52,195 bases of DNA from an uncultured Succinivibrionaceae bacterium (GCA_949286015.1 CASEBB010000022.1:1-52195); one strand, 5' to 3'. Positions 38,324-47,813 are shown, numbered from the stretch's first letter. Program-made: numbers and translations. The notes: generated from the letters alone by a model not told the origin.

Positions 38324-38776
38324 ATGGATTTCTCCGAGTTTCTTAACGAGTTTCCTGATTTCTTTATGCGCCACTACTTTATGGTCGGCGCATGGTTTGT
38401 GGTGCTAGTGCTGTTAATCGCCGCACAATTTAAGCTCACAACCGCTCGCATCCCAAAGGCCACTACTAATAGCGCTGTGGCCCTTGTCAATCGCGAAGAT
38501 GGCCTCTTTGTCGACGTCCGCAATGCCGATGCTTTCGCCAAAGGTCACATCGCTAACTCCATTAATGTGACCTCCGCTGATATCAAAGGCGGTAAGGTTA
38601 CGCGCATCGATAGCCGCCGCGATAAGCCTGTCGTGCTGGTCGGTCGCGATAAGTTTGATGGTGAGTGCTTTAACAGTGCCCGTGCCCTGAAAAAGCAAGG
38701 CTTCACCAAGGTTTTCATTCTGGACGGTGGCATTACCGAGTGGTCTAACGCCAACATGCCACTTTCCTATAAGTAG
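38324..38776 (+). CDS. yibN: Membrane-anchored rhodanese-like protein YibN
   Basis: 150 residues. One N-terminal membrane helix (FMVGAWFVVLVLLIAAQF), then a rhodanese domain in the cytoplasm (FVDVRNADAFAKGHIANSINV). The catalytic loop lacks the usual CxxGxR cysteine; a Cys sits later in FDGECFNSARAL, as in YibN proteins. Sulfurtransferase activity is therefore doubtful, and YibN is better seen as a membrane-protein biogenesis factor. It is followed by secB and gpsA in conserved order, but grxC between yibN and secB is missing here. Confidence 0.9.
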   Translation: MDFSEFLNEFPDFFMRHYFMVGAWFVVLVLLIAAQFKLTTARIPKATTNSAVALVNREDGLFVDVRNADAFAKGHIANSINVTSADIKGGKVTRIDSRRDKPVVLVGRDKFDGECFNSARALKKQGFTKVFILDGGITEWSNANMPLSYK

Positions 38777-39042
38777 AGCGAAATCATTAGTTTTCCCATG
38801 CCCGATCTAAGTAAGTGCTAAGTCGCACCTAATACTCTATAGCGTGCACCTCACTTACCCCTTGGGGCCTCGTGGCTTGCACTTGCCACAGTACACAGAC
38901 CAGTGCGCGTCTGTGCGGGCTTAGATCATAAAATTAGCAGCAGACACATTTGCCGCGTTGCGGCCGTGTCTGTGTGTGGGATGACAATTCTCCTTGCTCG
39001 TAGTCGCCTCAAAAAGAGCAGATAACTAAAGGACATTTACTC

Positions 39043-39621
39043 ATGTCAGAGAACGCCAACGATCAGGCCAAGAACCCAGCTCAAGCCACTGCTGCCCGCC
39101 CATTATTCGATTTAATCCGTGTGTACGCTAAGGACTCTTCCTTAGAGACCCCACACAGCCCAATCGTTTTCCAGAGCCAGTGGAAGCCTGAGTTACAGGT
39201 TAAGTTCGATACCAAGACCACCAAGATCGCTGATGATCAGTTCGAGGTGACTTTACGTATCACTGTGACCTGCAACAATGAGGGCAAGACTGCCTTCATT
39301 TGCGAGGTGACCCAAGCTGGTGTGTTCTTACTGCGCAACATTCCAGCCGAGGCCGGTGAGTTCTTACTGGGCGGTACTGCTCCTAACATCCTCTTCCCAT
39401 ATGCCCGTGAGTTCATCTCGAGCTTAGTGTCGCGTGCTACCTTCCCACAACTGAACTTAGCCCCAATCAACTTTGAGGCTCTGTTCCGCGCTCGTAAGGC
39501 CCAGCAAGAGGCTCAAGCTGCTCAGGCCGCTAACGAGGTCGAGAAGAAGGAAGAGAAGAGCGAAGAAAAGCCTGCGGACAAGGCTGAGGACAAGAAGCCA
39601 GTTAAGGCTAGAAAGGTCTAA
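39043..39621 (+). CDS. secB: Protein-export chaperone SecB with charged C-terminal tail
   Basis: 192 residues. The core (about 20-150) contains CEVTQAGVFLL and the highly conserved NILFPYAREFISSLVSRATFPQLNLAPINF. SecB is a homotetrameric cytoplasmic chaperone that delivers unfolded preproteins to SecA. After the core comes a 35-residue Ala/Glu/Lys-rich helix and tail (EKKEEKSEEKP) longer than in most SecB proteins. AAAGGAC lies 8 bases before the ATG. Confidence 0.97.
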   Translation: MSENANDQAKNPAQATAARPLFDLIRVYAKDSSLETPHSPIVFQSQWKPELQVKFDTKTTKIADDQFEVTLRITVTCNNEGKTAFICEVTQAGVFLLRNIPAEAGEFLLGGTAPNILFPYAREFISSLVSRATFPQLNLAPINFEALFRARKAQQEAQAAQAANEVEKKEEKSEEKPADKAEDKKPVKARKV

Positions 39622-39657
39622 GAAGAAATCTTCGTTCAGAAGTAGTCTTCTTTTTCG
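39619..39657 (+). terminator. Possible terminator immediately after secB
   Basis: AAGAAGA / TCTTCTT stem followed by TTT, beginning at the stop codon. Confidence 0.5.
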
Positions 39658-39714
39658 GTCTGCTCCTTTTTTCAGGGCAGTGACTTCCGCGCAGTCATTG
39701 CCCCTCCCTCGCAG

Positions 39715-39755
39715 AAACGACGATTGGCCCCCCGCTGATCGTCGTTTTTTGTTTT
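39715..39755 (+). terminator. Second terminator after secB
   Basis: A 10-bp stem AAACGACGAT / ATCGTCGTTT followed by TTTGTTTTC. A second hairpin (GGGCA...TGCCC) lies just before it. Confidence 0.75.
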
Positions 39756-39997
39756 CTGGGGGTATAAAGCGCTGCTCTGGTGCTGCTCTGCTAGCTGCTG
39801 CTCGGCAGAATAAGGTGAGTATCTCAAAAGCAAATCTCAAAGGAGGTCACTGCCTACAATCAGGTGTTTTACCCTGAGAGTAGGGGGTGCTGAGGCGCTG
39901 CTCCCTAATGGTGACCACGCTTTTAGAGCTGGTGCAGCGGCATATGACGTGCTCTATCTCTAAGCTGTGCTCTGGGTAAGCTGACATCGGGGAGTTG

Positions 39998-40107
39998 GCT
40001 CGTATTTATTTTTCCTGATAAATAAGCCGTTTCTGCTTTACACCTCTAAACGATCTCAAGCATACTCACTGCTTTAGAGGTAAAGGCCGTATATTAGCGG
40101 TTTTTGG
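39998..40107 (-). repeat. Repeat family R2, copy 3 (internally deleted, inverted)
   Basis: The reverse complement reads ACCGCTAATATACGGCC...AAAGCAGAAACGGCTTATTT...ATCAGGAAAAATAAA, matching both ends of copy 1 while lacking about 70 internal bases. It lies 38 bases upstream of the gpsA start. Confidence 0.8.
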
Positions 40108-40144
40108 AAAATCAGGCTCAACTCCACGACGTCAGGTAAGAGCC

Positions 40145-41410
40145 TTGTGCGCGCCCTCTGCGCCAGCCACTGCCACTTTTGCGGTACTGCTCTTGAGCTT
40201 TTGCGCTCTTTTGCTCTTGAGCGCCTGCCGCCCTTTGTTTGCTGATTGTGCCCTGACTACTGTGTTTGCTGCCTCTTCTTCTTCCTCCTCTGCTTCTTCC
40301 AATGCGGCCACGCCCGCCGCTGCTCTCACGGCCTCTGCCGTTACCACTACTGCTACCGCTAACGCTACCACTGCCACTAAGAGCAGTACTGCAGCCGCAC
40401 AATGGCCTGATGCCCTTACCGTGCTGGGTGCTGGCTCTTACGGCACGGCGCTAGCGATGGTAGTTGCCTCTAAAGACCTAAGCGTGACCTTATATGCCCG
40501 CTCTGCTGAGAGCGCGGCTTTCATGCAGGAGCAGCGCTGCAATGAGCGCTATCTGCCTCACCTGCCTTTTCCCGCGTCGCTGCAAGTGACCGCTGACTTT
40601 GCTGCCGCTGTGAGCCGCTCGCGCGATATCCTCATCGTGGTGCCATCCTCAGCCTTTGCCAGCACCGTGAAGCAGCTGGTGCCGCTGCTGCGTGAGGGGC
40701 AGCGCGTCGCATGGGCCACCAAAGGCTTAAGCTCTGACGGTCGCTTTCTCTCTACTTTATTAGAGGAGGCTTTAGCGCCGCTTCCATTTCATGTGCCACT
40801 GGCGGTGCTCTCCGGCCCTACCTTTGCCGCTGAAATGGTAAAGGGCACGCCTACCGCGATTGCCTGCGCAGGACCTGCTGAGGATGAGGAGTTTGTGCGC
40901 GACTTTTGTCAGCTGCTGCATACCTTTACCTTTAGACCATATCAGGGCCATGATTACCACGCCATGCAATTAGGTGGTGCCGTGAAAAACGTCATCGCCA
41001 TTGCGGTGGGTATCTCCCGTGGTCTTTCCTTTGGTGCTAACGCCAGCACGGCTTTAATCACCCGTGGTTTACGGGAAATGGTGCGCTTAGGCGAGGCCTT
41101 AGGCTGCGATCCCGTAAGTTTCATGGGACTTTCGGGCTTAGGTGATCTCGTCTTAACCTGCAGCAATAACGAGTCGCGTAACTTAAGCTTCGGTATTAAG
41201 TTAGGCCAAGGTATGGCGGTGGATGCAGCTTTAGCGCAGATCTCGCAGGTGGTCGAGGGCTACCATATTGTCTCGATGGTGCATCAGCTGGCGCAGCGTC
41301 ATCAGGTGGATATGCCTATCTGTGAGGCGGTTTACTCCATTTTGCTGGAGCACAAAGACATTAAGGATGCAGCGCGCGAGCTCTTGCAGCGCGAGATGAC
41401 CGCAGAATAG
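40145..41410 (+). CDS. gpsA: Glycerol-3-phosphate dehydrogenase [NAD(P)+] with unusual N-terminal extension
   Basis: It reduces dihydroxyacetone phosphate to sn-glycerol-3-phosphate for phospholipid synthesis. Rossmann motif TVLGAGSYGTALA, SGPTFAAEM, the catalytic lysine in LGGAVKNVIAIAVG and GLGDLVLTC are present; the C-terminus is complete. The N-terminus is odd: no ATG lies near the Rossmann fold. The possible starts are a TTG at 40145 (AGGTAAGA 5-11 bases upstream) or a GTG at 40262. The TTG start yields an 88-residue leader of hydrophobic residues ending in a lipobox-like LLLSAC, then a Ser/Ala/Thr-rich stretch. It follows secB, as in related bacteria. Confidence 0.93.
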   Translation: MCAPSAPATATFAVLLLSFCALLLLSACRPLFADCALTTVFAASSSSSSASSNAATPAAALTASAVTTTATANATTATKSSTAAAQWPDALTVLGAGSYGTALAMVVASKDLSVTLYARSAESAAFMQEQRCNERYLPHLPFPASLQVTADFAAAVSRSRDILIVVPSSAFASTVKQLVPLLREGQRVAWATKGLSSDGRFLSTLLEEALAPLPFHVPLAVLSGPTFAAEMVKGTPTAIACAGPAEDEEFVRDFCQLLHTFTFRPYQGHDYHAMQLGGAVKNVIAIAVGISRGLSFGANASTALITRGLREMVRLGEALGCDPVSFMGLSGLGDLVLTCSNNESRNLSFGIKLGQGMAVDAALAQISQVVEGYHIVSMVHQLAQRHQVDMPICEAVYSILLEHKDIKDAARELLQREMTAE

Positions 41411-41675
41411 TAGCTGACAGCAGAATACTCAGGGGCAGGAAGTAGGGGGCAGCGCTTGCGGTTGGCTAGGCGAATGGGTAGGTAGAGGAAGAACAAGAAG
41501 AGGGCGGCGAATGCCAGTGGAAGGAGAGGGCAGGTCAGTGCGGGGGCGGGGAGTAGGGACTACAGCAGCCGTGCAACGGGTGCACGGTGCTGTGCAGAGA
41601 TGAGAGACAGCGGTGTAGCTCTGGCGCTGACACGGCTGCGCTGCAGCTGCGCAGATGCTGCGTAGGCGCTTACTC
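41411..41675. other. Convergent gap gpsA/nfuA
   Basis: G/A-rich sequence with a CCGTGC/GCACGG hairpin at 41570-41588, a possible shared terminator without T runs. Confidence 0.35.
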
Positions 41676-42266
41676 CTAAGCGTAAGAGGAGCTGGTCACC
41701 TGATGCTGCGTGACGTCGATGACGTCCTTAATCTGATCAGGGAAGGCTGCCTTTAACTGCTTTTCGATGCCATCATGCAGCGTCGCTGACGCTAACGAGC
41801 AGCCATTGCAGCCACCGGCAAACTCCACTTGCACCACGCCATCGTCGGTAACGTTTACTAAGCGCACGGCACCACCGTGACCGGCCAGCGAGGGGCTAAC
41901 AAAGCGCTCAATAAAGTACGCAATCTGATCTTGCAGCGATGCATCATCGCCTGCTAACTTGCGCTTTAAGTTTGGCGCATGGAAGGTCAGTAACGCCTCG
42001 CCATTGTCGTCCTTGGATAAATCCAAAGAGGCCTCATCTAAGAGGTCGGCGTAGTTGGAGTCGATCACGATCTGGAAACCATCCATTTGGAAGTGCAGAT
42101 CGTTAGGAGTGATGTACTCTTGCGGGCAGTAGAGAATGCCCGTCTCGACGCCAGGGGTGCCAGGATTGGTAACGATTAAGCGAATGGCCAAACCAGGCAT
42201 CTTTTGCTTTTCAATCATGCCCCGCAGGTGGTCTTGAGCGGCTTGGCTAACAGAAATCTTACTCAT
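41676..42266 (-). CDS. nfuA: Fe-S cluster carrier NfuA
   Basis: 196 residues. The N-terminal half is a degenerate A-type carrier domain (ISVSQAAQDHLRGMI) without its cysteines, and the C-terminal half is the Nfu domain with the CNGC cluster ligands in EFAGGCNGCSLASATLH. It holds a 4Fe-4S cluster at a dimer interface and delivers it to apo-proteins, especially under stress or iron limitation. It is transcribed alone, away from the pckA region. Confidence 0.97.
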   Translation of the reverse strand: MSKISVSQAAQDHLRGMIEKQKMPGLAIRLIVTNPGTPGVETGILYCPQEYITPNDLHFQMDGFQIVIDSNYADLLDEASLDLSKDDNGEALLTFHAPNLKRKLAGDDASLQDQIAYFIERFVSPSLAGHGGAVRLVNVTDDGVVQVEFAGGCNGCSLASATLHDGIEKQLKAAFPDQIKDVIDVTQHQVTSSSYA

Positions 42267-43113
42267 AAAACAATATTTTCCCGTTTCAGGGTGTGGCCAA
42301 CAACAGCCGCACCTGAGCCTGCGCTCAGGCTCACTTCGTGGTGAGAAAAAGTATAAGACAAAAGTACACTACTGCGGCATTGCGCGCGCTGTTCTTGCTA
42401 AAAAATGCCATATGCAGGCTGGCCTGCATACAGGCAGAATGGCCGCACTTGTCGGTGACAGCAGTGCTGTCTGTAAAGCGCCGCTGTCTGTAACAGCTGT
42501 GTTGCCTTGGGCACTGGGCTCTGCGGTAGCAGGGCTGTGGTGCTGAGATAAAGATGCTGCCTTTCATAGAGCTGCTGTCTACTCTTAGTGGCGCTGCTTG
42601 TCTTTGGTGCTGGGGTGCCGCTGGTGCTTCTTGAGCCACCCCCTCCAAAAACCGTGGTTTTTAGGACAAATTACCCCTCATACCCCCTAGTTGGGGCTTA
42701 CCACTCCTCTTCTCAGCTTCTTGCAAGTGTTTTCCTGCTTTCTGTGCCTCTTATGAGCAGGAACGCTAAATGGATCACACTTTTGCCATCCCACTTGTCA
42801 TACACCTTAAGAAATGCTCGCACCATTTTTGCCCATCTCGAGGTGCTAAAGTTGCCGCGCTCTCCTGCCACCTGCTTGCTGCTGTCCCTAGCAATAAAAG
42901 CAAAGTTATGCTTTCTCTAGGTCTTTGCCTGCACTTTTAGCCGATAAATCAAAGCTTTTCTGTAGAGGTAAAAGTGCTCTTTTGCGCAAGTAAGGAGCAA
43001 CGCGCCCCAAAGCAGAGCAGACGCTTTCTCCTCTTTACCATGCTAGACGGCAACTCTCAAGATTTTTTTACCCCCTAGCCCTTACTGCTAATTCCAAGGG
43101 CCTCGTTTTAGGC
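42267..43113. other. Divergent region nfuA/pckA
   Basis: No supported gene. A hairpin GAGCCTG/CAGGCTC lies at 42314-42330, next to the nfuA start. CCCATCTCGAGGTGC at 42829 recalls the R1 hairpin but is not a full copy. Confidence 0.4.
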
Positions 43114-43119
43114 TACAAT
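43114..43119 (+). promoter_or_regulatory. Possible -10 element of pckA
   Basis: TACAAT in GGCTACAATAG, 51 bases before the start codon; the -35 (near ATTCCA, 43091) is poor. Confidence 0.35.
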
Positions 43120-43169
43120 AGTTGCGGTTTAGCAAAAGGTTCAGAACCTTGACCTCTTAGGAGAATTCA

Positions 43170-44768
43170 ATGAGCTTACAAGATCAATTAGCCAAGTATG
43201 GAATTACCGGTGCTACTGAGATTGTGCACAACCCATCTTACGAGCAGCTCTTCCAAGAAGAGACCAAGCCAGGTTTAGAGGGCTTCGAGAAGGGCCATGT
43301 CACCGAGATGGGTGCCGTCAATGTGATGACCGGTATCTACACTGGCCGTTCTCCAAAGGACAAGTTCATCGTTAAGAACGACGCTGCCAAGGAAGTGTGG
43401 TGGACCAGCGACGAGTTCAAGAACGACAACAAGCCAGTCACCGAGGAAGCTTGGAGCCAGTTAAAGACCTTAGCTGCTAACGAGCTCTCCAACAAGCGTC
43501 TGTTCGTGGTCGACCTCTTCTGCGGCGCTAACGAGAACACCCGCCTGAAGATCCGCTTCGTGATGGAAGTGGCTTGGCAAGCTCACTTCGTGACCAACAT
43601 GTTCATTCGTCCAACCGAGGAGCAGTTAAAGGACTTCGAGCCAGACTTCGTCGTCTTAAATGCTTCCAAGGCTAAGGTCACCAACTTCAAGGAGTTAGGC
43701 CTCAACTCCGAGACCGCCGTGGTCTTCAACCTCAAGGAGAAGATGCAAGTCATCCTCAACACCTGGTACGGTGGTGAGATGAAGAAGGGCATGTTCTCCA
43801 TGATGAACTACTACCTGCCATTACAGGGCATCGCTGCTATGCACTGCTCTGCTAACACCGACTTAAATGGCGAGAACACCGCTATCTTCTTCGGTCTGTC
43901 TGGCACTGGTAAGACCACTCTGTCCACCGATCCAAAGCGCTTATTAATCGGTGACGACGAGCACGGCTGGGATGATGACGGCGTGTTCAACTTCGAGGGC
44001 GGTTGCTACGCTAAGGTGATCAACCTCTCCAAGGAGAATGAGCCAGACATCTGGAACGCCATCAAGCGTGATGCCTTATTAGAGAACGTCACTGTTGATG
44101 CTAACGGTAAGATTGATTTCGCTGACAAGTCCGTCACCGAGAACACCCGTGTTTCTTACCCAATCTACCACATCAAGAACATCGTTAAGCCAGTCTCCAA
44201 GGCTCCAGCTGCTAAGCGCGTGATCTTCTTATCGGCTGACGCTTTCGGTGTGTTACCACCAGTCTCCATCCTGAACAAGGAGCAGACCCAGTACTACTTC
44301 CTCTCCGGCTTCACCGCTAAGTTAGCTGGTACCGAGCGTGGTATTACTGAGCCAACCCCAACCTTCTCCTCCTGCTTCGGCGCTGCCTTCTTAACCTTAC
44401 CACCAACCAAGTACGCTGAAGTGCTCGTGAAGAGAATGGAAGCTTCTGGTGCTAAGGCTTACTTAGTCAACACCGGCTGGAATGGCACTGGCAAGCGTAT
44501 CTCCATTAAGGATACCCGTGGCATCATCGACGCCATCTTAGACGGCTCGATCGACTCCGCTCCAACCAAGACCATCAAGTACTTCAACTTCACCGTCCCA
44601 ACTGAGTTAAAGGGCGTTGCTACTGAGATCTTAGATCCTCAGAACACCTACGACGATCCAGCTAAGTGGGATGAGAAGGCTAAGGACTTAGCTGCTCGCT
44701 TCCAGAACAACTTCAAGAAGTTCGAGAGCTTAGGCGGCGACTTAGTCAAGGCTGGCCCACAGTTATAA
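43170..44768 (+). CDS. pckA: Phosphoenolpyruvate carboxykinase (ATP)
   Basis: 532 residues, full length, with an AGGAG site 6 bases before the ATG. Substrate-binding [13 protein letters not shown], kinase-1a [11 protein letters not shown], kinase-2 [19 protein letters not shown], and the adenine-binding region near FTAKLAGTE. It interconverts oxaloacetate + ATP and PEP + CO2 + ADP. In capnophilic succinate producers it runs in the carboxylating direction as the main anaplerotic, ATP-yielding step. Codon use is far more biased (TTA, CCA, AAC, AAG) than in the neighbours, the mark of a highly expressed gene. Confidence 0.99.
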   Translation: MSLQDQLAKYGITGATEIVHNPSYEQLFQEETKPGLEGFEKGHVTEMGAVNVMTGIYTGRSPKDKFIVKNDAAKEVWWTSDEFKNDNKPVTEEAWSQLKTLAANELSNKRLFVVDLFCGANENTRLKIRFVMEVAWQAHFVTNMFIRPTEEQLKDFEPDFVVLNASKAKVTNFKELGLNSETAVVFNLKEKMQVILNTWYGGEMKKGMFSMMNYYLPLQGIAAMHCSANTDLNGENTAIFFGLSGTGKTTLSTDPKRLLIGDDEHGWDDDGVFNFEGGCYAKVINLSKENEPDIWNAIKRDALLENVTVDANGKIDFADKSVTENTRVSYPIYHIKNIVKPVSKAPAAKRVIFLSADAFGVLPPVSILNKEQTQYYFLSGFTAKLAGTERGITEPTPTFSSCFGAAFLTLPPTKYAEVLVKRMEASGAKAYLVNTGWNGTGKRISIKDTRGIIDAILDGSIDSAPTKTIKYFNFTVPTELKGVATEILDPQNTYDDPAKWDEKAKDLAARFQNNFKKFESLGGDLVKAGPQL

Positions 44769-44830
44769 TGTGGCGCAACCTTAAGGTTGCAGCATGAAGT
44801 AACTTAGCCTCAGGCTAAGAGACTTGATCG

Positions 44831-44873
44831 AGAAAAGGCTCAGACAAGCAGTTGTTTGAGCCTTTTCTTTTGG
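44831..44873 (+). terminator. Terminator of pckA
   Basis: A 17-bp stem AGAAAAGGCTCAGACAA / TTGTTTGAGCCTTTTCT (one G-U pair) with loop GCAG, then TTTTGG. Confidence 0.9.
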
Positions 44874-45028
44874 TGCTGAGCAAAAATCCGTGCTTGCAAC
44901 GATCCGTGCTTAAGTGACTGGCCTGACGTAAGAGGCTCTGCTAAACCCTACAGCTCTCCCCTGTCACAGGCACCAAGTTGCTGTTAGCACCGCCACCGCT
45001 CTCACCCTTTGTTGTTGAGGATCACCCT

Positions 45029-45655
45029 ATGGCTGGCAAGCCGTATATCACCGCTCAAGGCTATGAACTGCTCAAAAAAGAGCTCGACTACCTTTGGCTA
45101 GAAAAGCGTCCTGATGTCACCGCAAAGGTCTCATGGGCCGCCAGCCTCGGCGATCGCTCCGAAAACGCCGACTACCAATACAATAAGCGCTTACTGGCGC
45201 AGATTGACCGGCGTATTCGCTACCTGCGTAAGACCCTCAACAAACTGCAGATTGTGGAGTTTAACGCTCAGCAAGAGGGCCGCGTCTTCTTTGGCGCTTA
45301 CGTCGAGATCGAAGCCGATGACGATGAGTCCATTATGCAGCTGCGCATCGTGGGCTCAGAGGAGATCTTTGGTCGCGATAACTACATCTCCGTCGATGCC
45401 CCAATGGCTAAAGCGCTCTTAGGTAAGAGCGAGGGTGATGATGCGGTAGTGCATACACCTAAGGGAGATCGTATATGGTACGTCAATAAGATCTCCTACA
45501 AGAGCCCAGAGTGGTTTACCGAGCAAGAGCCACATCAGATCGACCATGAGAACATGGACGATGATGCTGCCCCAGCAGACGGTGAGGTAGCGGAGCTTAC
45601 TCCTGAGGAGCTCAAGAAGTTAGAGCAGGGCTACTTAAGCACGATGGTCAAGTAG
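45029..45655 (+). CDS. greB: Transcription elongation factor GreB
   Basis: The ATG at 45029 (MAGKPYITAQGYELL) has GAGGA 7 bases upstream; the earlier frame start is non-native. 208 residues against about 158 usually, because of a C-terminal acidic tail of about 45 residues (ENMDDDAAPADGE). The N-terminal coiled coil carries the acidic tip SLGDRSENADYQYNK, which enters the RNA polymerase secondary channel and stimulates cleavage of backtracked RNA. The FKBP-like domain has FGRDNYISVDAPMAKALLG. Confidence 0.96.
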   Translation: MAGKPYITAQGYELLKKELDYLWLEKRPDVTAKVSWAASLGDRSENADYQYNKRLLAQIDRRIRYLRKTLNKLQIVEFNAQQEGRVFFGAYVEIEADDDESIMQLRIVGSEEIFGRDNYISVDAPMAKALLGKSEGDDAVVHTPKGDRIWYVNKISYKSPEWFTEQEPHQIDHENMDDDAAPADGEVAELTPEELKKLEQGYLSTMVK

Positions 45656-45685
45656 TCGCGTCTGCACCTGCACCACTGAGCAAAA

Positions 45686-45710
45686 GAGGCCTCCACTGTG
45701 AGGCCTTTTT
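45686..45710 (+). terminator. Terminator of greB
   Basis: AGGCCTC / GAGGCCT stem with flanking AAAAG and TTTTTT. Confidence 0.8.
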
Positions 45711-45813
45711 TGTGGTTCGCAGTAGAGTAAGCTTGGCTTGGCTTATTTTGGTTTGGCTGCGTTTGGCCATTGAGCACCACTGCCAATGGCAGTACAGACA
45801 TGTGAGGGATGTG

Positions 45814-46527
45814 ATGCGTACTTGGGGAAAGATTGCGGCCGCTGCCGCTGTAATGTGCAGCCTGTGGGTAGGTGCCGCTACCGTCCACGCTGAATTGTTT
45901 GGGGGCTTTGCCTCGCCTGCGATTAATGCTGTGCGCAAAGGGGTGCTGCCTGAGTACTCCAAGTCGATTACCGTAGGTGGCGCTCTCGATAATTACCAGA
46001 GCTGTGTAAAGGGCACCACGCAATGGTCAGAGTTTGAGACCAAAAAGGGCGAGCACCTTGTAGAGTTCTCCTGCCGTCTGCGTCCTGAGGATAGAGACCT
46101 CCTCAAAAACGATAACCAAGCGCTTTTTGCCATGCTGTATTTGGCTGAGGTTATGGCAAGGCTCAGTGATGATGCCGCAGCACAGCAAAAGGATTTTGCG
46201 CACAATCTGGTAAAGCAGAGCGTCACCTTTAAGAACCTCAACTTGAGCGTGCAATTTGCCATGAGCCTCATCAATGAGGGCGATTTTGAGCTGAGCTACA
46301 TTGGCTTAGACACCGAGTATGAGGACGGGCTGACAGGCAATATCCCGCTTTACTATGCTGCCTTGGACGCTCCTTTTGAGGATATCGATGTTTTTACTGC
46401 CATGAGCGAGAGCATTTCTGAGGAAGAGGCGGCCGAGGTGCTGGCTGATACGCTTACAGCGCGTGTTGAGGCCGCTGAGGGCAATTTACGCGTGGCTGCG
46501 TATGGTGACCCCTCGGCTCTGCGCTAA
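45814..46527 (+). CDS. Predicted periplasmic/secreted protein, unknown function
   Basis: The ATG at 45814 has GAGGG 8 bases upstream. 237 residues. A clear signal peptide: MRTWGK, a hydrophobic run (IAAAAAVMCSLWVGAA), then a likely cleavage after VHA. The mature part is helical, with two cysteines (SCVKG, FSCRL) about 30 residues apart that may form a disulfide. The middle segment AMLYLAEVMARLSDD and the acidic end are family features I do not recognise. It sits between greB and an R1 repeat and is probably transcribed alone. Confidence 0.72.
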   Translation: MRTWGKIAAAAAVMCSLWVGAATVHAELFGGFASPAINAVRKGVLPEYSKSITVGGALDNYQSCVKGTTQWSEFETKKGEHLVEFSCRLRPEDRDLLKNDNQALFAMLYLAEVMARLSDDAAAQQKDFAHNLVKQSVTFKNLNLSVQFAMSLINEGDFELSYIGLDTEYEDGLTGNIPLYYAALDAPFEDIDVFTAMSESISEEEAAEVLADTLTARVEAAEGNLRVAAYGDPSALR

Positions 46528-46555
46528 CAAGCTGTTTGCCCACGTCAGTCCGTAC

Positions 46556-46697
46556 TTAGGAATGAGTGACAAAAGAGGGGCTGCGTAATGGCAAATACCA
46601 CCTCAAGATGAATGGTGCAGGTGAGTCTAATCCTCTCTTAAGACGGTGCACCCTGATTACCCTAAAGTCCATCCTTTATTAAGTCAGTCGTTCTTAC
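46556..46697 (+). repeat. Repeat family R1, copy C (diverged)
   Basis: Ends TTAGGAATGAGTGAC and TTTATTAAGTCAGTCGTTCT match the family; the interior keeps the stems in altered form (CCACCTCAAGATGAATGGTG). It begins 29 bases after the stop codon of the secreted protein gene. Confidence 0.75.
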
Positions 46698-46747
46698 GTC
46701 CTTCCAGAGCAGGCGCTGCTGCAGCGCTGGTTAACGCCCCACAAACA

Positions 46748-46775
46748 AAAGAGGCCTCGTCGTGAGGCCTTTTTG
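46748..46775. terminator. Bidirectional terminator between convergent genes
   Basis: AAAAG AGGCCTC GTCGT GAGGCCT TTTT, symmetric with A and T runs. It serves the plus-strand gene and the minus-strand gene ending at 46828. Confidence 0.75.
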
Positions 46776-46827
46776 GTAGTAGCTTAGCTGGTAATTGCTA
46801 CCAGCTTTCCCTGAGAGCTTTTCTTAC

Positions 46828-47469
46828 TTAGGCGCGACGGTCAGTCACCTGCCCTAAGCGGCTGTGCGGAATAATGCTCCCGTAGCGACGGCACAGCGCA
46901 AAGTTAATAAGTCCCACCGCTGTGGTCTTATCACTAAAGCGCTCCAAAAAGTGCACATTCTGCTCTCTAAAGCGCAGCAGAATCCGGCGCGCTGGCGTGC
47001 GGCGCGTGGCGGGAATCATGTAGTAACCCGTAATCGGGTCGTAGCCTGCCTTTACTGGCGCATCTAATTCACCATTGAGCAGGTTGCCATGCATGTCCTG
47101 CGCATACTCACGCCCATCAAACTCGTAGCTGGCTCCACCATCGTTTTGCGTGTCAGGTTGCTCGCGCTGGCTCTCGTCCTCTTCAGCCTGTTCCCCATCA
47201 TGGCTGTGACGACCACGACGCTTACGGCGGCCATCGGAGTCTACGTAGATCTCGTCCTCAGCGTCGAGCGTGCCCGCCTGCTGCGCACTTAACAGTGATT
47301 CATCCGTAGAATGACGGCGATCGCCAATAGCCGTCTGCGCCGTCGAGCCATGCGATTCGTTTAATTGCGGAATGCTGACACGGTTTTGCGTGTCGCGACG
47401 TGCCTCGTCCACCTCCTTTTGATAAGGCGGTGGGGCTACACTCACGGCAAAGGTCGAAGCGACATCCAT
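46828..47469 (-). CDS. Hypothetical protein, disordered N-terminus
   Basis: I choose the ATG at 47469 (MDVASTFAVSVAPPPYQKE) because TGAGGA precedes it by about 8 bases. About 213 residues: residues 20-110 are polar, charged and likely disordered (DGRRKRRGRHSHDGEQAEED), and residues 125-213 form a compact part (YDPITGYYMIP, RRILLRFREQNVHFLERFSDKT, INFALCRRYGS). No membrane segment or signal peptide. I do not recognise the family; the charged middle suggests a nucleic-acid or flagellar-type accessory role, but that is a guess. Confidence 0.6.
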   Translation of the reverse strand: MDVASTFAVSVAPPPYQKEVDEARRDTQNRVSIPQLNESHGSTAQTAIGDRRHSTDESLLSAQQAGTLDAEDEIYVDSDGRRKRRGRHSHDGEQAEEDESQREQPDTQNDGGASYEFDGREYAQDMHGNLLNGELDAPVKAGYDPITGYYMIPATRRTPARRILLRFREQNVHFLERFSDKTTAVGLINFALCRRYGSIIPHSRLGQVTDRRA

Positions 47470-47627
47470 AGCAAAATCCTCAGTGAGGGTATTGAGCAGG
47501 CTGGGAGAATGGTGGGGTGTAGCTGCAGCCAAAACAGCAGCAGCGGCTGTGTGAGCATACAGTTAGGATTATTGTATCGCTGCAAGAAGTAAGCAAGCAA
47601 AGCGCGCTGCAACCTTGCTGTGCCTCG

Positions 47628-47781
47628 TTAGGAAAGAGTGAGCTAATAAGTGACGGATGTAGTGGTGCATGGCTGCAACTTCCCACCTCGAGATAAAAGG
47701 TGCAAGCGAGCCTGAGCCTATCTTGAGATGGGCATGCATGCGTGCCCTAAATTCCGTCATTTAAAGTCAGTCGTTACTTAG
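47628..47781 (+). repeat. Repeat family R1, copy D
   Basis: Begins TTAGGAAAGAGTGAGCTAAT, ends near AGTCAGTCGTTACTTA. It is nearly identical to copy A (reverse complement) through CACCTCGAGATAAAAGGTGC and CCTATCTTGAGATGGGC. It ends 33 bases beyond the bioH stop codon. Confidence 0.88.
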
Positions 47782-47813
47782 CGCCCAGGCGCATGGATAG
47801 CCACAACAGTAGC

